A program made the translations under genes and the position numbers. A DNA stretch of 10,831 bases from Bacteroidales bacterium (lineage in GTDB: Bacteria; Bacteroidota; Bacteroidia; Bacteroidales; UBA1402). The notes beneath the pieces are model-generated. The model did not search any database. It worked only from the letters and a program-made list of their open reading frames with translations, and had not been told where the DNA came from. Location: positions 1 through 10,831 of the forward strand of contig JAAZGQ010000122.1 of assembly GCA_012511135.1 (NCBI GenBank), given 5' to 3'. Shown one piece after another: positions 1 through 6,229 of the stretch. Within the stretch, counting starts at the first letter, position 1; the number at the start of each line of letters is the position of its first letter.

Positions 1-1
1 C

Positions 2-340
2 AAAATGGCCTTTAGCAAGATCTCTTTCTTTGGACCTCTTATCCTTACAGTCGGTCTGATCACATTCGCCTTTTCCACCATCCTTGGATGGTCCTACTAC
101 GCGGAAAAAGCCATTGAATACCTTGGCGGCAAAAAAGTCATAAAGGTATACCGATTGGTGTGGGTGGCCGCTGTTTATGCGGGCTCGGTAGTCAACCTGG
201 CCATGATATGGAACATTGCCGACTGTATGAATGCCCTCATGGCCATCCCAAATCTTATATCCCTCCTGTTACTGAGCGGTGTGTTGGTTAAAGAAACAAA
301 CAAATACCTCTGGAGCGGCAACCTGGACGAGAAATCATAG
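2..340 (+). CDS. Sodium:alanine/glycine symporter (AGCS family), C-terminal fragment
   Basis: This is the last 112 or so codons of an amino-acid carrier that imports alanine or glycine with sodium across the inner membrane. The reading frame is open to the left edge, so the start lies outside the window and the ATG at 5 is an internal Met. The segment LITFAFSTILGWSYYAEKA (about 20 residues into the fragment) matches the conserved late-helix signature FAFST-GWSYYGE of the AGCS (AlsT/DagA) family, which I recognise from memory. Two to three hydrophobic segments are visible (near residues 8-30, 48-68 and 75-95), followed by a short charged tail ending EKS and a TAG stop. Full family members are usually 450-500 residues, so about three quarters of the protein is missing. 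Composition is like that of the genes further right and unlike the AT-rich gene that follows. Substrate specificity cannot be judged from this end. Confidence 0.88.
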   Translation, partial: KMAFSKISFFGPLILTVGLITFAFSTILGWSYYAEKAIEYLGGKKVIKVYRLVWVAAVYAGSVVNLAMIWNIADCMNALMAIPNLISLLLLSGVLVKETNKYLWSGNLDEKS

Positions 341-455
341 TTTGCTGGGAATTTTAATTCTGTCCGTGTGTGAAAATGCTATTTTAACGAAGCATATTTA
401 GTTATTTATTGCTATTTATAAAAAGCATTTTGTATCTTTGCAGAAAAATAATTAT
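341..455. other. Intergenic region between the symporter and the ATPase gene
   Basis: About 115 bp separate the symporter stop from the ATPase start. I see no gene here. The sequence becomes strongly AT-rich from about 370 onward. A weak inverted repeat (ATGCT at 376-380 with AGCAT at 391-395, 10-nt loop) is followed by T-rich sequence, but it is too short to call a terminator with any confidence. The right half holds the ATPase promoter, described separately. Confidence 0.6.
409..440 (+). promoter_or_regulatory. Bacteroidetes-type promoter of the ATPase gene
   Basis: A full match to the Bacteroidetes -7 box TAnnTTTG is present as TATCTTTG at 433-440, with a TTG (409-411) 21 bp upstream that fits the -33 element. 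Transcription should start a few bases after 440, giving a leader of only about 10 nt before the ATG at 456. The TTG at 438-440 could be read as an in-frame start codon, but it is part of the -7 box and so would not be transcribed. No Shine-Dalgarno sequence is present. The bases before the ATG are A/T-rich (AGAAAAATAATTAT), which is common in this phylum. Confidence 0.72.
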
Positions 456-1643
456 ATGGAAAGTTTAATAAAAATTTATCTGCGGCTATTGCAGGAGACA
501 GATGCAAAAACTTTTCGTTACCTCTATCAGAATATTGATTGGGATGAGCGTTGTATTGCCATTATCGGCGCTAAAGGCGTTGGAAAAACAACAATGCTGC
601 TTCAACATATTAAGCATACTTTTGCGAACAAAAACGAAGCACTTTTTGCGAGTTTGGACAATACTTGGTTTGCCAATCACAGTATTTTTGACTTGGCTGA
701 CGAGTTTTATCTGAACGGCGGAACACATTTGTTTCTAGACGAAATTCATCACTACCCTAATTGGGCAACCGAAATTAAAAATATTTACGACAGTTTTCCT
801 AAACTGAAAGTTGTTTTTACCGGCTCTTCGCTTTTGCAGATTTACAACTCAACGGCGGACTTATCAAGAAGAGTTGTTTATGAGAAATTGGAGGGCTTGT
901 CTTTCAGAGAATTTTTAAAATTTGAAAAAATGGGCGATTTTCCTGTGCTTTCAATGAAAGAAATTGTTGAAAATCACCAAGATATTGCTTTTCGGATTAC
1001 AGAAAATCTAAAAATAATACCCTTATTCAAAAAATATTTGAAAAACGGCTATTATCTATTTTACAAAGAAGGTTTAAGTAAATACGAAATAAAATTGCAG
1101 GAAGCGGTAAATAATGTTATTGATATTGATATTCCTGCCATAGAAAATATTGAGTTTGAATCGCGGCACAAATTAAAAAGGCTATTGGCAATTCTTTCAA
1201 CATTAGTACCCTACACACCAAATATTACAGATTTGAGCGTGGCAATAGACAGCAATAGAAACAATACCGTCAAATATTTATTCTTGTTGGCAAATGCAAA
1301 ATTGCTGAATTTGGTTTCATACAAAAACAAAACGATTGGCGATCTGACAAAGCCCGATAAGGTCTTGCTGAATAATACAAATTTATCATACTTATATGGC
1401 GACAATGCAAACATTGGCAGTGCAAGAGAAACATTTTTTGTTAATCAGTTAAATGCCGTTGCAAATGTTATACTTGCGCCGCAGGGTGATTTTATGGTAG
1501 ATAACTACACTTTTGAGATCGGCGGAAAGAAGAAACCTTTTGATCAAATAAAAGATATTTTAAATAGTTTTGTCGTAGCCGATGATATTGAAACAGGACA
1601 CGGAAACAAAATCCCGCTTTGGCTGTTTGGAATGTTGTATTAA
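456..1643 (+). CDS. AAA family ATPase, AAA_14/DUF4143 type
   Basis: This 395-residue protein is a predicted cytoplasmic P-loop ATPase of a family present in many copies in Bacteroidales. Its cellular role is not established. The Walker A motif GAKGVGKTT lies at residues 38-46, the Walker B stretch HLFLDE at 91-96, a sensor-1-like FTGSS near 121-125 and an SRR motif at 137-139, all in the usual AAA_14 order. The C-terminal half resembles DUF4143: it carries a winged-helix-like stretch and ends with the EIGGKKK motif (about 354-360) and the typical tail NKIPLWLFGMLY. Length and termini look complete. I chose ATG 456 because the in-frame TTG upstream lies inside the promoter and the next Met falls after Walker A. 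The gene is strikingly AT-rich (15 G+C in 961-1020 by hand count, against 31 in 4021-4080), suggesting horizontal acquisition. Its stop overlaps that of the convergent PorV-like gene. A toxin or defence role is possible, but nothing here shows it. Confidence 0.87.
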   Translation: MESLIKIYLRLLQETDAKTFRYLYQNIDWDERCIAIIGAKGVGKTTMLLQHIKHTFANKNEALFASLDNTWFANHSIFDLADEFYLNGGTHLFLDEIHHYPNWATEIKNIYDSFPKLKVVFTGSSLLQIYNSTADLSRRVVYEKLEGLSFREFLKFEKMGDFPVLSMKEIVENHQDIAFRITENLKIIPLFKKYLKNGYYLFYKEGLSKYEIKLQEAVNNVIDIDIPAIENIEFESRHKLKRLLAILSTLVPYTPNITDLSVAIDSNRNNTVKYLFLLANAKLLNLVSYKNKTIGDLTKPDKVLLNNTNLSYLYGDNANIGSARETFFVNQLNAVANVILAPQGDFMVDNYTFEIGGKKKPFDQIKDILNSFVVADDIETGHGNKIPLWLFGMLY

Positions 1644-2557
1644 AATGCCCACCCAAGCCCAACGCTCAGGCTGTTAGCCAGGGGTGAATCTTTTTGTGCC
1701 AGAAGATAGGCGGCGTTCAGAGATATTCCAAGAAACTGGATACCCAAGCCAACCGAAGCATAACTGGGGATGACTTTCAGTTCATCGCCCAAGTGATAGC
1801 CCGCCCGGACGAAAGCTATATTCTTGAACGCGTATTCGACTCCAATGCCGCCTATAATGCCCTTATCACCTGTCAGATGGTAGTCGCCTTCCACACTAAA
1901 GGACACACGGTGCATTTCCGCAATGCGCAGGTTGTAAGCTGCACCGGCCTTAATGAGAGATGGTAGGGGATAGTCATCATAGCCGAAGTTCATTTTATTT
2001 CCGAGATTGGTGACGGCAGCCGCAAGACTGAAATTTTTTATTTGATACATCAGTGCAATGTCTGCGGCAAATGCGTTGTCTTGATAATTTTCTGCAATGG
2101 TTGATTGGATAAAACGGGCATTAACACCAATAGAAAAACCTTTAGTTAACCGGTAAGCAGCTCCCATTTCAACTGTATATTCTTTGGGGGTGTAGGAGCC
2201 GGTCAAGGCGCCTTGGCTGGAGGAAATGTTATAAGGCTGGTGGGTAAAAAACCGACCAGCCAGGCCTATGCCCAGATTCTTGCCAATCTTGCCAAATCCA
2301 GAGGCACCTATCAAAGTGTTGTCCGCGGCGTCGGGCTGCCACATTCCGTAAGAAGCACCAGCTGACAGCTTGTTTTCAGATAGAGCCATTGCTGCGGGAT
2401 TAGTATACAGAGCGAACACTTGTGCATCTAAAGCCAGAGAGGCCCCAGCCATACCCATAGCACGTGTATCGGGAGACAAATTTACGAATGAAGCGGTCTG
2501 TGCTGCAATAGGTAGGGTAACGACAAAAAATATGATGGAGATAATTGTTTTTTTCAT
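1640..2557 (-). CDS. PorV/PorQ family outer-membrane beta-barrel protein (T9SS-associated)
   Basis: This 305-residue protein begins with a signal peptide (MKKTIISIIFFVVTLPIAAQ, likely cleaved after AAQ) and continues with FVNLSPDTRAMGMAGAS and a TNPAAM motif at about 53-58. That is the N-terminal signature of the PorV/PorQ family, which shares the FadL-like 14-strand barrel fold. The remainder consists of alternating amphipathic strands and ends in an aromatic residue (GLGWAF), as outer-membrane barrels do. In the T9SS, PorV carries cargo from the translocon to the attachment complex and PorQ takes part in cell-surface attachment. This protein is shorter than P. gingivalis PorV and I cannot say which paralogue it is. 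It starts 10 nt after the stop of the protease gene, so the two are almost certainly co-transcribed, and the protease carries a T9SS sorting domain. The TAA stop overlaps the ATPase stop on the other strand, leaving no room for a conventional terminator. Confidence 0.85.
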   Translation of the reverse strand: MKKTIISIIFFVVTLPIAAQTASFVNLSPDTRAMGMAGASLALDAQVFALYTNPAAMALSENKLSAGASYGMWQPDAADNTLIGASGFGKIGKNLGIGLAGRFFTHQPYNISSSQGALTGSYTPKEYTVEMGAAYRLTKGFSIGVNARFIQSTIAENYQDNAFAADIALMYQIKNFSLAAAVTNLGNKMNFGYDDYPLPSLIKAGAAYNLRIAEMHRVSFSVEGDYHLTGDKGIIGGIGVEYAFKNIAFVRAGYHLGDELKVIPSYASVGLGIQFLGISLNAAYLLAQKDSPLANSLSVGLGWAF

Positions 2558-2567
2558 GATGGAGTGG

Positions 2568-5192
2568 CTATAATTTAACTACGTTCCCGCGGATTTGCTT
2601 GTTATCGAATTTGATGATAACCGTATAGGTGCCGGCGCTCCATGCTGTTGTATTAACCTGGACGGGGTGGAAGGGGGATACGTTTCCTTTTGTTTCAAAC
2701 ACCTTGGCGCCCGTAACGGTAAAAATGGCAATGTCAACCAGCTGCTCTTCTCCCATGCGGATGTTCAAAACGTCCGATACAGGATTTGGGTACAGATCAA
2801 AATCCTGTTTACCGTCCCTGAGCAACACAGTAAAATTGGTTTGGCAGCTGGCGCCTAAGGCGTCTTTGGCAGTAATTGTCAAAGTGGTAGTACCAAACCA
2901 GTTTCCCTGGAGCGTAAGAATGTCTTCGTTGAACGTTGGTTTCACAATGATGGAGGTCGATGAAGAGGCTATCTCATACGTGAGAGTTTCTCCGTCATCG
3001 TCTGCAAAATAATTTTTCATGTCCAGCGTTACGGATTCGGATTTATTTTTCATATAGACATTATTGGGCACACCAATGACATGTGGTGCTGTATTAGGCA
3101 GGATGGTATAGGATATGGATTGGTTGGTCACGCCTCCGTAGGGATCCGAGACGGTCAGTATGGCTTCATACGTTCCGGCTGATGTATATGGACCATTGAT
3201 GGTTACCGTAATTACGTTGTCGTTCCGGGCAGCTGAAGCTGCATTGGATCCGCCCTCAAATGTGGCAATAATGTCGTGTCCGTCGGGATCAGAAATCTCA
3301 AAAGCCAGCTTTTTTGTTTCAAAAGCTTTCAAAGTAACCGAAGTACCGTTCTTGGACGTAATGACAGGGTTATTGTTTTGTTGGGTGTTGTGGGATATTT
3401 GTTTGGAAAGTGGGGCGCGGTGAGCAAAATTATCGTAGCTGATTATCCGAAAATAATAGGTCTGATCGAATGCAAGATTTCTCAAGGTGGTGGATACAGT
3501 ATCCCCTACATCCAGGATACCGGTACGACAGGAAACAAGGTGTACATCGTCCGACCTGTTGTCGGGATCCAAATCCTCCAGAGAACGCCGGCTGTAATAG
3601 AGATCATATCCGAAAGCCTTTCCACTGTCTACGTCGGCAGGTACCAGCCATTTCAGGGTGATGGCATTGGATATGGAGGAAGCCCAGATATCACTAACCG
3701 GATTGGGGGAATTGGGTCCTTCTTTGCTCAGACATTTGTACGCGTCTATCAGACCGCTTCCCAAACGCCCAACGTAGGCGGAATTATATTCGTCAATATT
3801 TGTTGTGTTGCTTATCAAAATATCCCAAAGCATATCGTTGGTGAAACCCACTTTACCAAATTGGGAAACCACCAGGGCTGCAATGCCCGATACGTGCGGA
3901 CAAGCCTGTGAGGTGCCCATCATGCCACCGTAATTGTTGCCGACTATAGTACTCCGTATGGTGTACACTTCATTTCCGATTTGAGTGCCTCCCGGTGCAG
4001 CAATATCAATCCATTTCCCATAGTTGGAGAAGGAGGCTTTCCGGAACGCCGGACCAATGGCAGATACTGCCATCACTTTTTCGTACATGGCCACAGCTGC
4101 CTGGCTGACGTTGTCGTTGCCGGCTGCAAAGAGTACGATACCTCCCCGCATGGGTCCTGTCTGGATTCCATTCTCGTCAATACCAGCAAATTCGATGAAA
4201 TAATCAATCGCTTCCTTCAGTGATTGCGGAAAATATTCGGGATCTTCAAAACCCCAACTGTTTTGGCTGATAACAGCTCCGTTATCGGCTGCATATTTGA
4301 ACGCCCGTTCGTTATTGGCTTTATCGGTGCCTTCTGTCATAATTTGGCAACTCATAATTCGGGTGCCCTGTGTTTTGCCGTTCCCGCCAGCTATCCCGCA
4401 GACGCCAATACCGTTATTGTTAACAGCACTCACGATGCCGGCTACGTGTGTTCCGTGGTTCTCAGGAGAAATGTCACCGGCAAAGGCCCCATCGGAAGTA
4501 AAACAAAAATTGTATCCATAGATATCGTCCACATAACCGTTCTGGTCATCGTCAACACCTTCCGTGCCGTAATATTCAGCCTCATTAACCCACATATTGC
4601 TTGCCAGATCTTCGTGCTTCCAATCTACCCCACTGTCTGTAATGGCTACAATGACATCACTGCTGCCGGTATTGACTTCCCAAGCATTAAATAAGTTGAT
4701 GTCCGATCCGCTCAGGTATTTACCGTCCTCGGAACCGGGGTTATAATAATGCCATTGCTTACTCAATTGGGGGTCGTTAAAGGGGTAGGGAACTTCTGTT
4801 GGCCGGATACCTTTAATGAATTCAACGTATTGTACGCCCTCCAAGTGGGTAAAGTCAGTGGCCGCCTTTGTTAGGGGGACATTTGGATCGAAGCTGATGT
4901 CGTACCAAAGATGCAAGCCCTTGGCACGGGTGCGGGCCTCAAATTTACCGCAATAGGGGAAGGTGCGTTCAATGGAAACGATGTTTAAGTCCGGAAAAAG
5001 CCTGCCTAAAGAGGCAGTGTCGGTGAGCTCTTCGTCCATTTTAACCCGGATATAACCTTTCAGCACGGTGCCGGATTCGGGGACCATGACCTGAGGTGTT
5101 GTTTCAGGTATATTTTCTGTCATAGGTATATTGCGCTCACAGCTTACAGCCAATAGCGTGGCAATTAGGATTCCAAAAAATTTAATACGCAT
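2568..5192 (-). CDS. S8 (subtilisin-like) serine protease with lipobox and T9SS type A sorting domain
   Basis: This 874-residue secreted endopeptidase hydrolyses peptide bonds by a Ser-His-Asp mechanism. A lipoprotein signal peptide with lipobox LAVSC puts the lipidated Cys at 18. Residues about 40-135 form a propeptide. The catalytic domain (about 150-490) has D186 in AITDSGVDW, H246 in HGTHVAG, oxyanion N359 in AAGND and S428 in GTSQACPHVSG, so the active site is intact. An Asp-rich DDDQNGYVDD stretch (214-223) may bind calcium. A fibronectin type III-like domain (about 496-600) and two cadherin/Ig-like domains (about 607-698 and 700-792, each with a DPDG or DDDGE motif) follow. The final 78 residues are a T9SS type A sorting domain: DLYPNPVSDVLNI at 799-811, GTYTVIIKF at 854-862 and a terminal VVKL. 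The gene is first in a unit with a PorV/PorQ family gene. The start is supported by the signal peptide and an upstream -7 box. Carrying both a lipobox and a sorting domain is unusual. The substrate is unknown. Confidence 0.92.
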   Translation of the reverse strand: MRIKFFGILIATLLAVSCERNIPMTENIPETTPQVMVPESGTVLKGYIRVKMDEELTDTASLGRLFPDLNIVSIERTFPYCGKFEARTRAKGLHLWYDISFDPNVPLTKAATDFTHLEGVQYVEFIKGIRPTEVPYPFNDPQLSKQWHYYNPGSEDGKYLSGSDINLFNAWEVNTGSSDVIVAITDSGVDWKHEDLASNMWVNEAEYYGTEGVDDDQNGYVDDIYGYNFCFTSDGAFAGDISPENHGTHVAGIVSAVNNNGIGVCGIAGGNGKTQGTRIMSCQIMTEGTDKANNERAFKYAADNGAVISQNSWGFEDPEYFPQSLKEAIDYFIEFAGIDENGIQTGPMRGGIVLFAAGNDNVSQAAVAMYEKVMAVSAIGPAFRKASFSNYGKWIDIAAPGGTQIGNEVYTIRSTIVGNNYGGMMGTSQACPHVSGIAALVVSQFGKVGFTNDMLWDILISNTTNIDEYNSAYVGRLGSGLIDAYKCLSKEGPNSPNPVSDIWASSISNAITLKWLVPADVDSGKAFGYDLYYSRRSLEDLDPDNRSDDVHLVSCRTGILDVGDTVSTTLRNLAFDQTYYFRIISYDNFAHRAPLSKQISHNTQQNNNPVITSKNGTSVTLKAFETKKLAFEISDPDGHDIIATFEGGSNAASAARNDNVITVTINGPYTSAGTYEAILTVSDPYGGVTNQSISYTILPNTAPHVIGVPNNVYMKNKSESVTLDMKNYFADDDGETLTYEIASSSTSIIVKPTFNEDILTLQGNWFGTTTLTITAKDALGASCQTNFTVLLRDGKQDFDLYPNPVSDVLNIRMGEEQLVDIAIFTVTGAKVFETKGNVSPFHPVQVNTTAWSAGTYTVIIKFDNKQIRGNVVKL

Positions 5193-5215
5193 ACAAAGGA
5201 GGTTGATACAATATC

Positions 5216-5223
5216 CAAAGGTA
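5216..5223 (-). promoter_or_regulatory. Putative -7 promoter box of the protease unit
   Basis: Read on the minus strand this is TACCTTTG, a full match to the Bacteroidetes TAnnTTTG box, 23 bp before the protease ATG. A TTG at 5242-5240 is 16 bp upstream, closer than the usual 19-21 bp, and a TTTG at 5252-5249 is 25 bp upstream, so the -33 element is poorly defined. Transcription from here would give a leader of roughly 15-20 nt. Confidence 0.5.
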
Positions 5224-5239
5224 GCAAAGAATATTTAGA

Positions 5240-5276
5240 CAATAATAACAAAGGCCGGGTTTATAAACCCGGCCTT
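5240..5276 (-). terminator. Rho-independent-type terminator of the Sus-like operon
   Basis: Positions 5251-5276 form a perfect 26-nt palindrome, centred on TTTATAAA with a GC-rich GGCCGGG/CCCGGCC stem. It begins 19 bp beyond the stop codon of the third Sus-operon gene. On the minus strand it is followed by a T-rich run (CCTTTGTTATTATTGTC), giving an imperfect U-tract. On the plus strand the following bases are purine-rich, so termination is expected only for minus-strand transcription. Confidence 0.82.
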
Positions 5277-5295
5277 ATGTAAGAAGAAAGAAAGA

Positions 5296-6195
5296 TTACA
5301 AATAATCTTCCAGGTTTGGTCCTCCCGGGAATGACAGAACACAGGGGTATTTGGTTCCAAAGCCACCTATACCGTCGATATACCAGTAAGGATAAAACCA
5401 TACAACTTTATCTGTGCGATCAATTTGGCTTTTTGCATCATCAGCCGCATACGTCGCACTCAGAGAGGAAGGAAGGTATGCCTTGATGTCGGTGCCGGCT
5501 CCATCATAGATAAGACCGCAGTACCAGAAGGTACCCCAGGATACATTCAAATCATTCGGCAATACCCAGAATTCAATGTAGGCACTCCTGTTGGTTCCAA
5601 TGTTGGCTTCACTCCACGATGCAATCAGTTGGTTAGTGTTGGCGTAGGGGTTCATAATCCGATAACGTTCAAAACCTTCTGCTTTCAACACTTCTACTGG
5701 TTGGATACCGTAGCTGGAAGCACTCATCAATGCCAGATTGTCAAACCATTGACCCATACCCAAGGATACCCATGTATAGGCTTTTGCGAGCGTTAAAGAG
5801 GTAGTCATAATGGCTACATTTTTGTTGGCGAAACTTTCATCGATGCTCAAACTGCCTTTAATTTGGGCGCCAACAGGCATCTTTGAAACGTTTATTGACA
5901 AAATAGCAGTGGTTTCGCCGGCAGCAAAGGAAACGGAGGCAGGTGCAGTAATGCTTGAAGGAAGAGTGCTGGTGATGTTAACCGTAACGGCATTTTCGGG
6001 CGTATTACGTGAAAGTACAATGTCGATGGAAGTTTGCGCAGCGGGAATGGATGTGGCGTTGATGTTCGCTTGTGTGAAAGAAACTTCAGAAACTTCTACA
6101 GGAGTATAGGTTTCTTTCAGGTTCTCAACATTACAAGAGGAGAACAAAATAAGCGATAACGCTATGCCTGATGCAATTTTAAATATATTCTTCAT
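5296..6195 (-). CDS. Uncharacterised surface lipoprotein at the SusE/SusF position, with Calx-beta-like domain
   Basis: This 299-residue lipoprotein has the signal MKNIFKIASGIALSLILFSSC, with lipobox LFSSC and lipidated Cys21. An ATG 30 nt upstream (6225) would add ten residues before the signal peptide, so the start at 6195 is preferred; it has A-rich upstream sequence (AAAAGAAATTCACC). Residues about 35-135 look like a Calx-beta or similar beta-sandwich (SVSFAAGETTAILSINV at 87-103). The C-terminal half (about 140-299) matches no family I can name. It includes YRIMNPY (178-184), an aromatic cluster at 266-272 (W, F, Y, P, Y, W, Y) and two Cys residues (226 and 285). It is the last gene of the Sus-like operon, 34 nt after susD, and a terminator follows. 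By analogy with SusE/SusF and other accessory surface glycan- or peptide-binding lipoproteins it probably helps capture the operon's ligand; this is inferred from position. No hydrolase motif is apparent. Confidence 0.8.
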   Translation of the reverse strand: MKNIFKIASGIALSLILFSSCNVENLKETYTPVEVSEVSFTQANINATSIPAAQTSIDIVLSRNTPENAVTVNITSTLPSSITAPASVSFAAGETTAILSINVSKMPVGAQIKGSLSIDESFANKNVAIMTTSLTLAKAYTWVSLGMGQWFDNLALMSASSYGIQPVEVLKAEGFERYRIMNPYANTNQLIASWSEANIGTNRSAYIEFWVLPNDLNVSWGTFWYCGLIYDGAGTDIKAYLPSSLSATYAADDAKSQIDRTDKVVWFYPYWYIDGIGGFGTKYPCVLSFPGGPNLEDYL

Positions 6196-6229
6196 GGTGA
6201 ATTTCTTTTGAGTGTAAACAAACATGCAG

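Larger units (their letters stand above)
370..1643. other. AT-rich block, probably horizontally acquired
   Basis: The block that carries the ATPase and its promoter is clearly richer in A+T than everything around it, with frequent AAA, AAT and TTA codons. The change is abrupt on the right, where normal composition resumes within a few bases of the ATPase stop, and falls within roughly 350-400 on the left. A 7-bp direct repeat AAAATGC occurs at 373-379 and 1642-1648, one copy at each edge. No transposase, integrase or terminal inverted repeats are visible, so the mechanism of entry is unknown. Confidence 0.55.
5193..5295. other. Intergenic region between the Sus-like operon and the protease unit
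   Basis: This 103-bp gap separates two units on the minus strand. It contains a terminator-like perfect palindrome near its right side and a -7 promoter box near its left side, both listed separately. No open reading frame of note is present. The arrangement indicates that the protease is expressed from its own promoter and not mainly by read-through from the Sus-like operon. Confidence 0.7.

Noticed and set aside
376..395. Possible terminator after the symporter gene
   Set aside because: The stem is only five base pairs with a 10-nt loop and little GC; such repeats are expected by chance in AT-rich sequence.
438..455. TTG start giving a 401-residue ATPase
   Set aside because: The TTG is the last three bases of a full -7 promoter box, so it should not be in the transcript; the ATG at 456 is used instead.
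3276..3911. Plus-strand open frame of 211 codons
   Set aside because: It lies entirely antisense to the S8 protease gene, has no recognisable motif or signal, and the minus-strand product has an intact catalytic triad and domains across this stretch.
4224..4694. Plus-strand open frame of 156 codons
   Set aside because: It is antisense to the catalytic domain of the protease; its apparent hydrophobic stretches are a by-product of the conserved protease codons.
6196..6225. Upstream ATG giving a 309-residue third lipoprotein
   Set aside because: It would add MFVYTQKKFT ahead of a standard lipoprotein signal peptide that begins at the next Met, and would leave only 4 nt after the susD stop.
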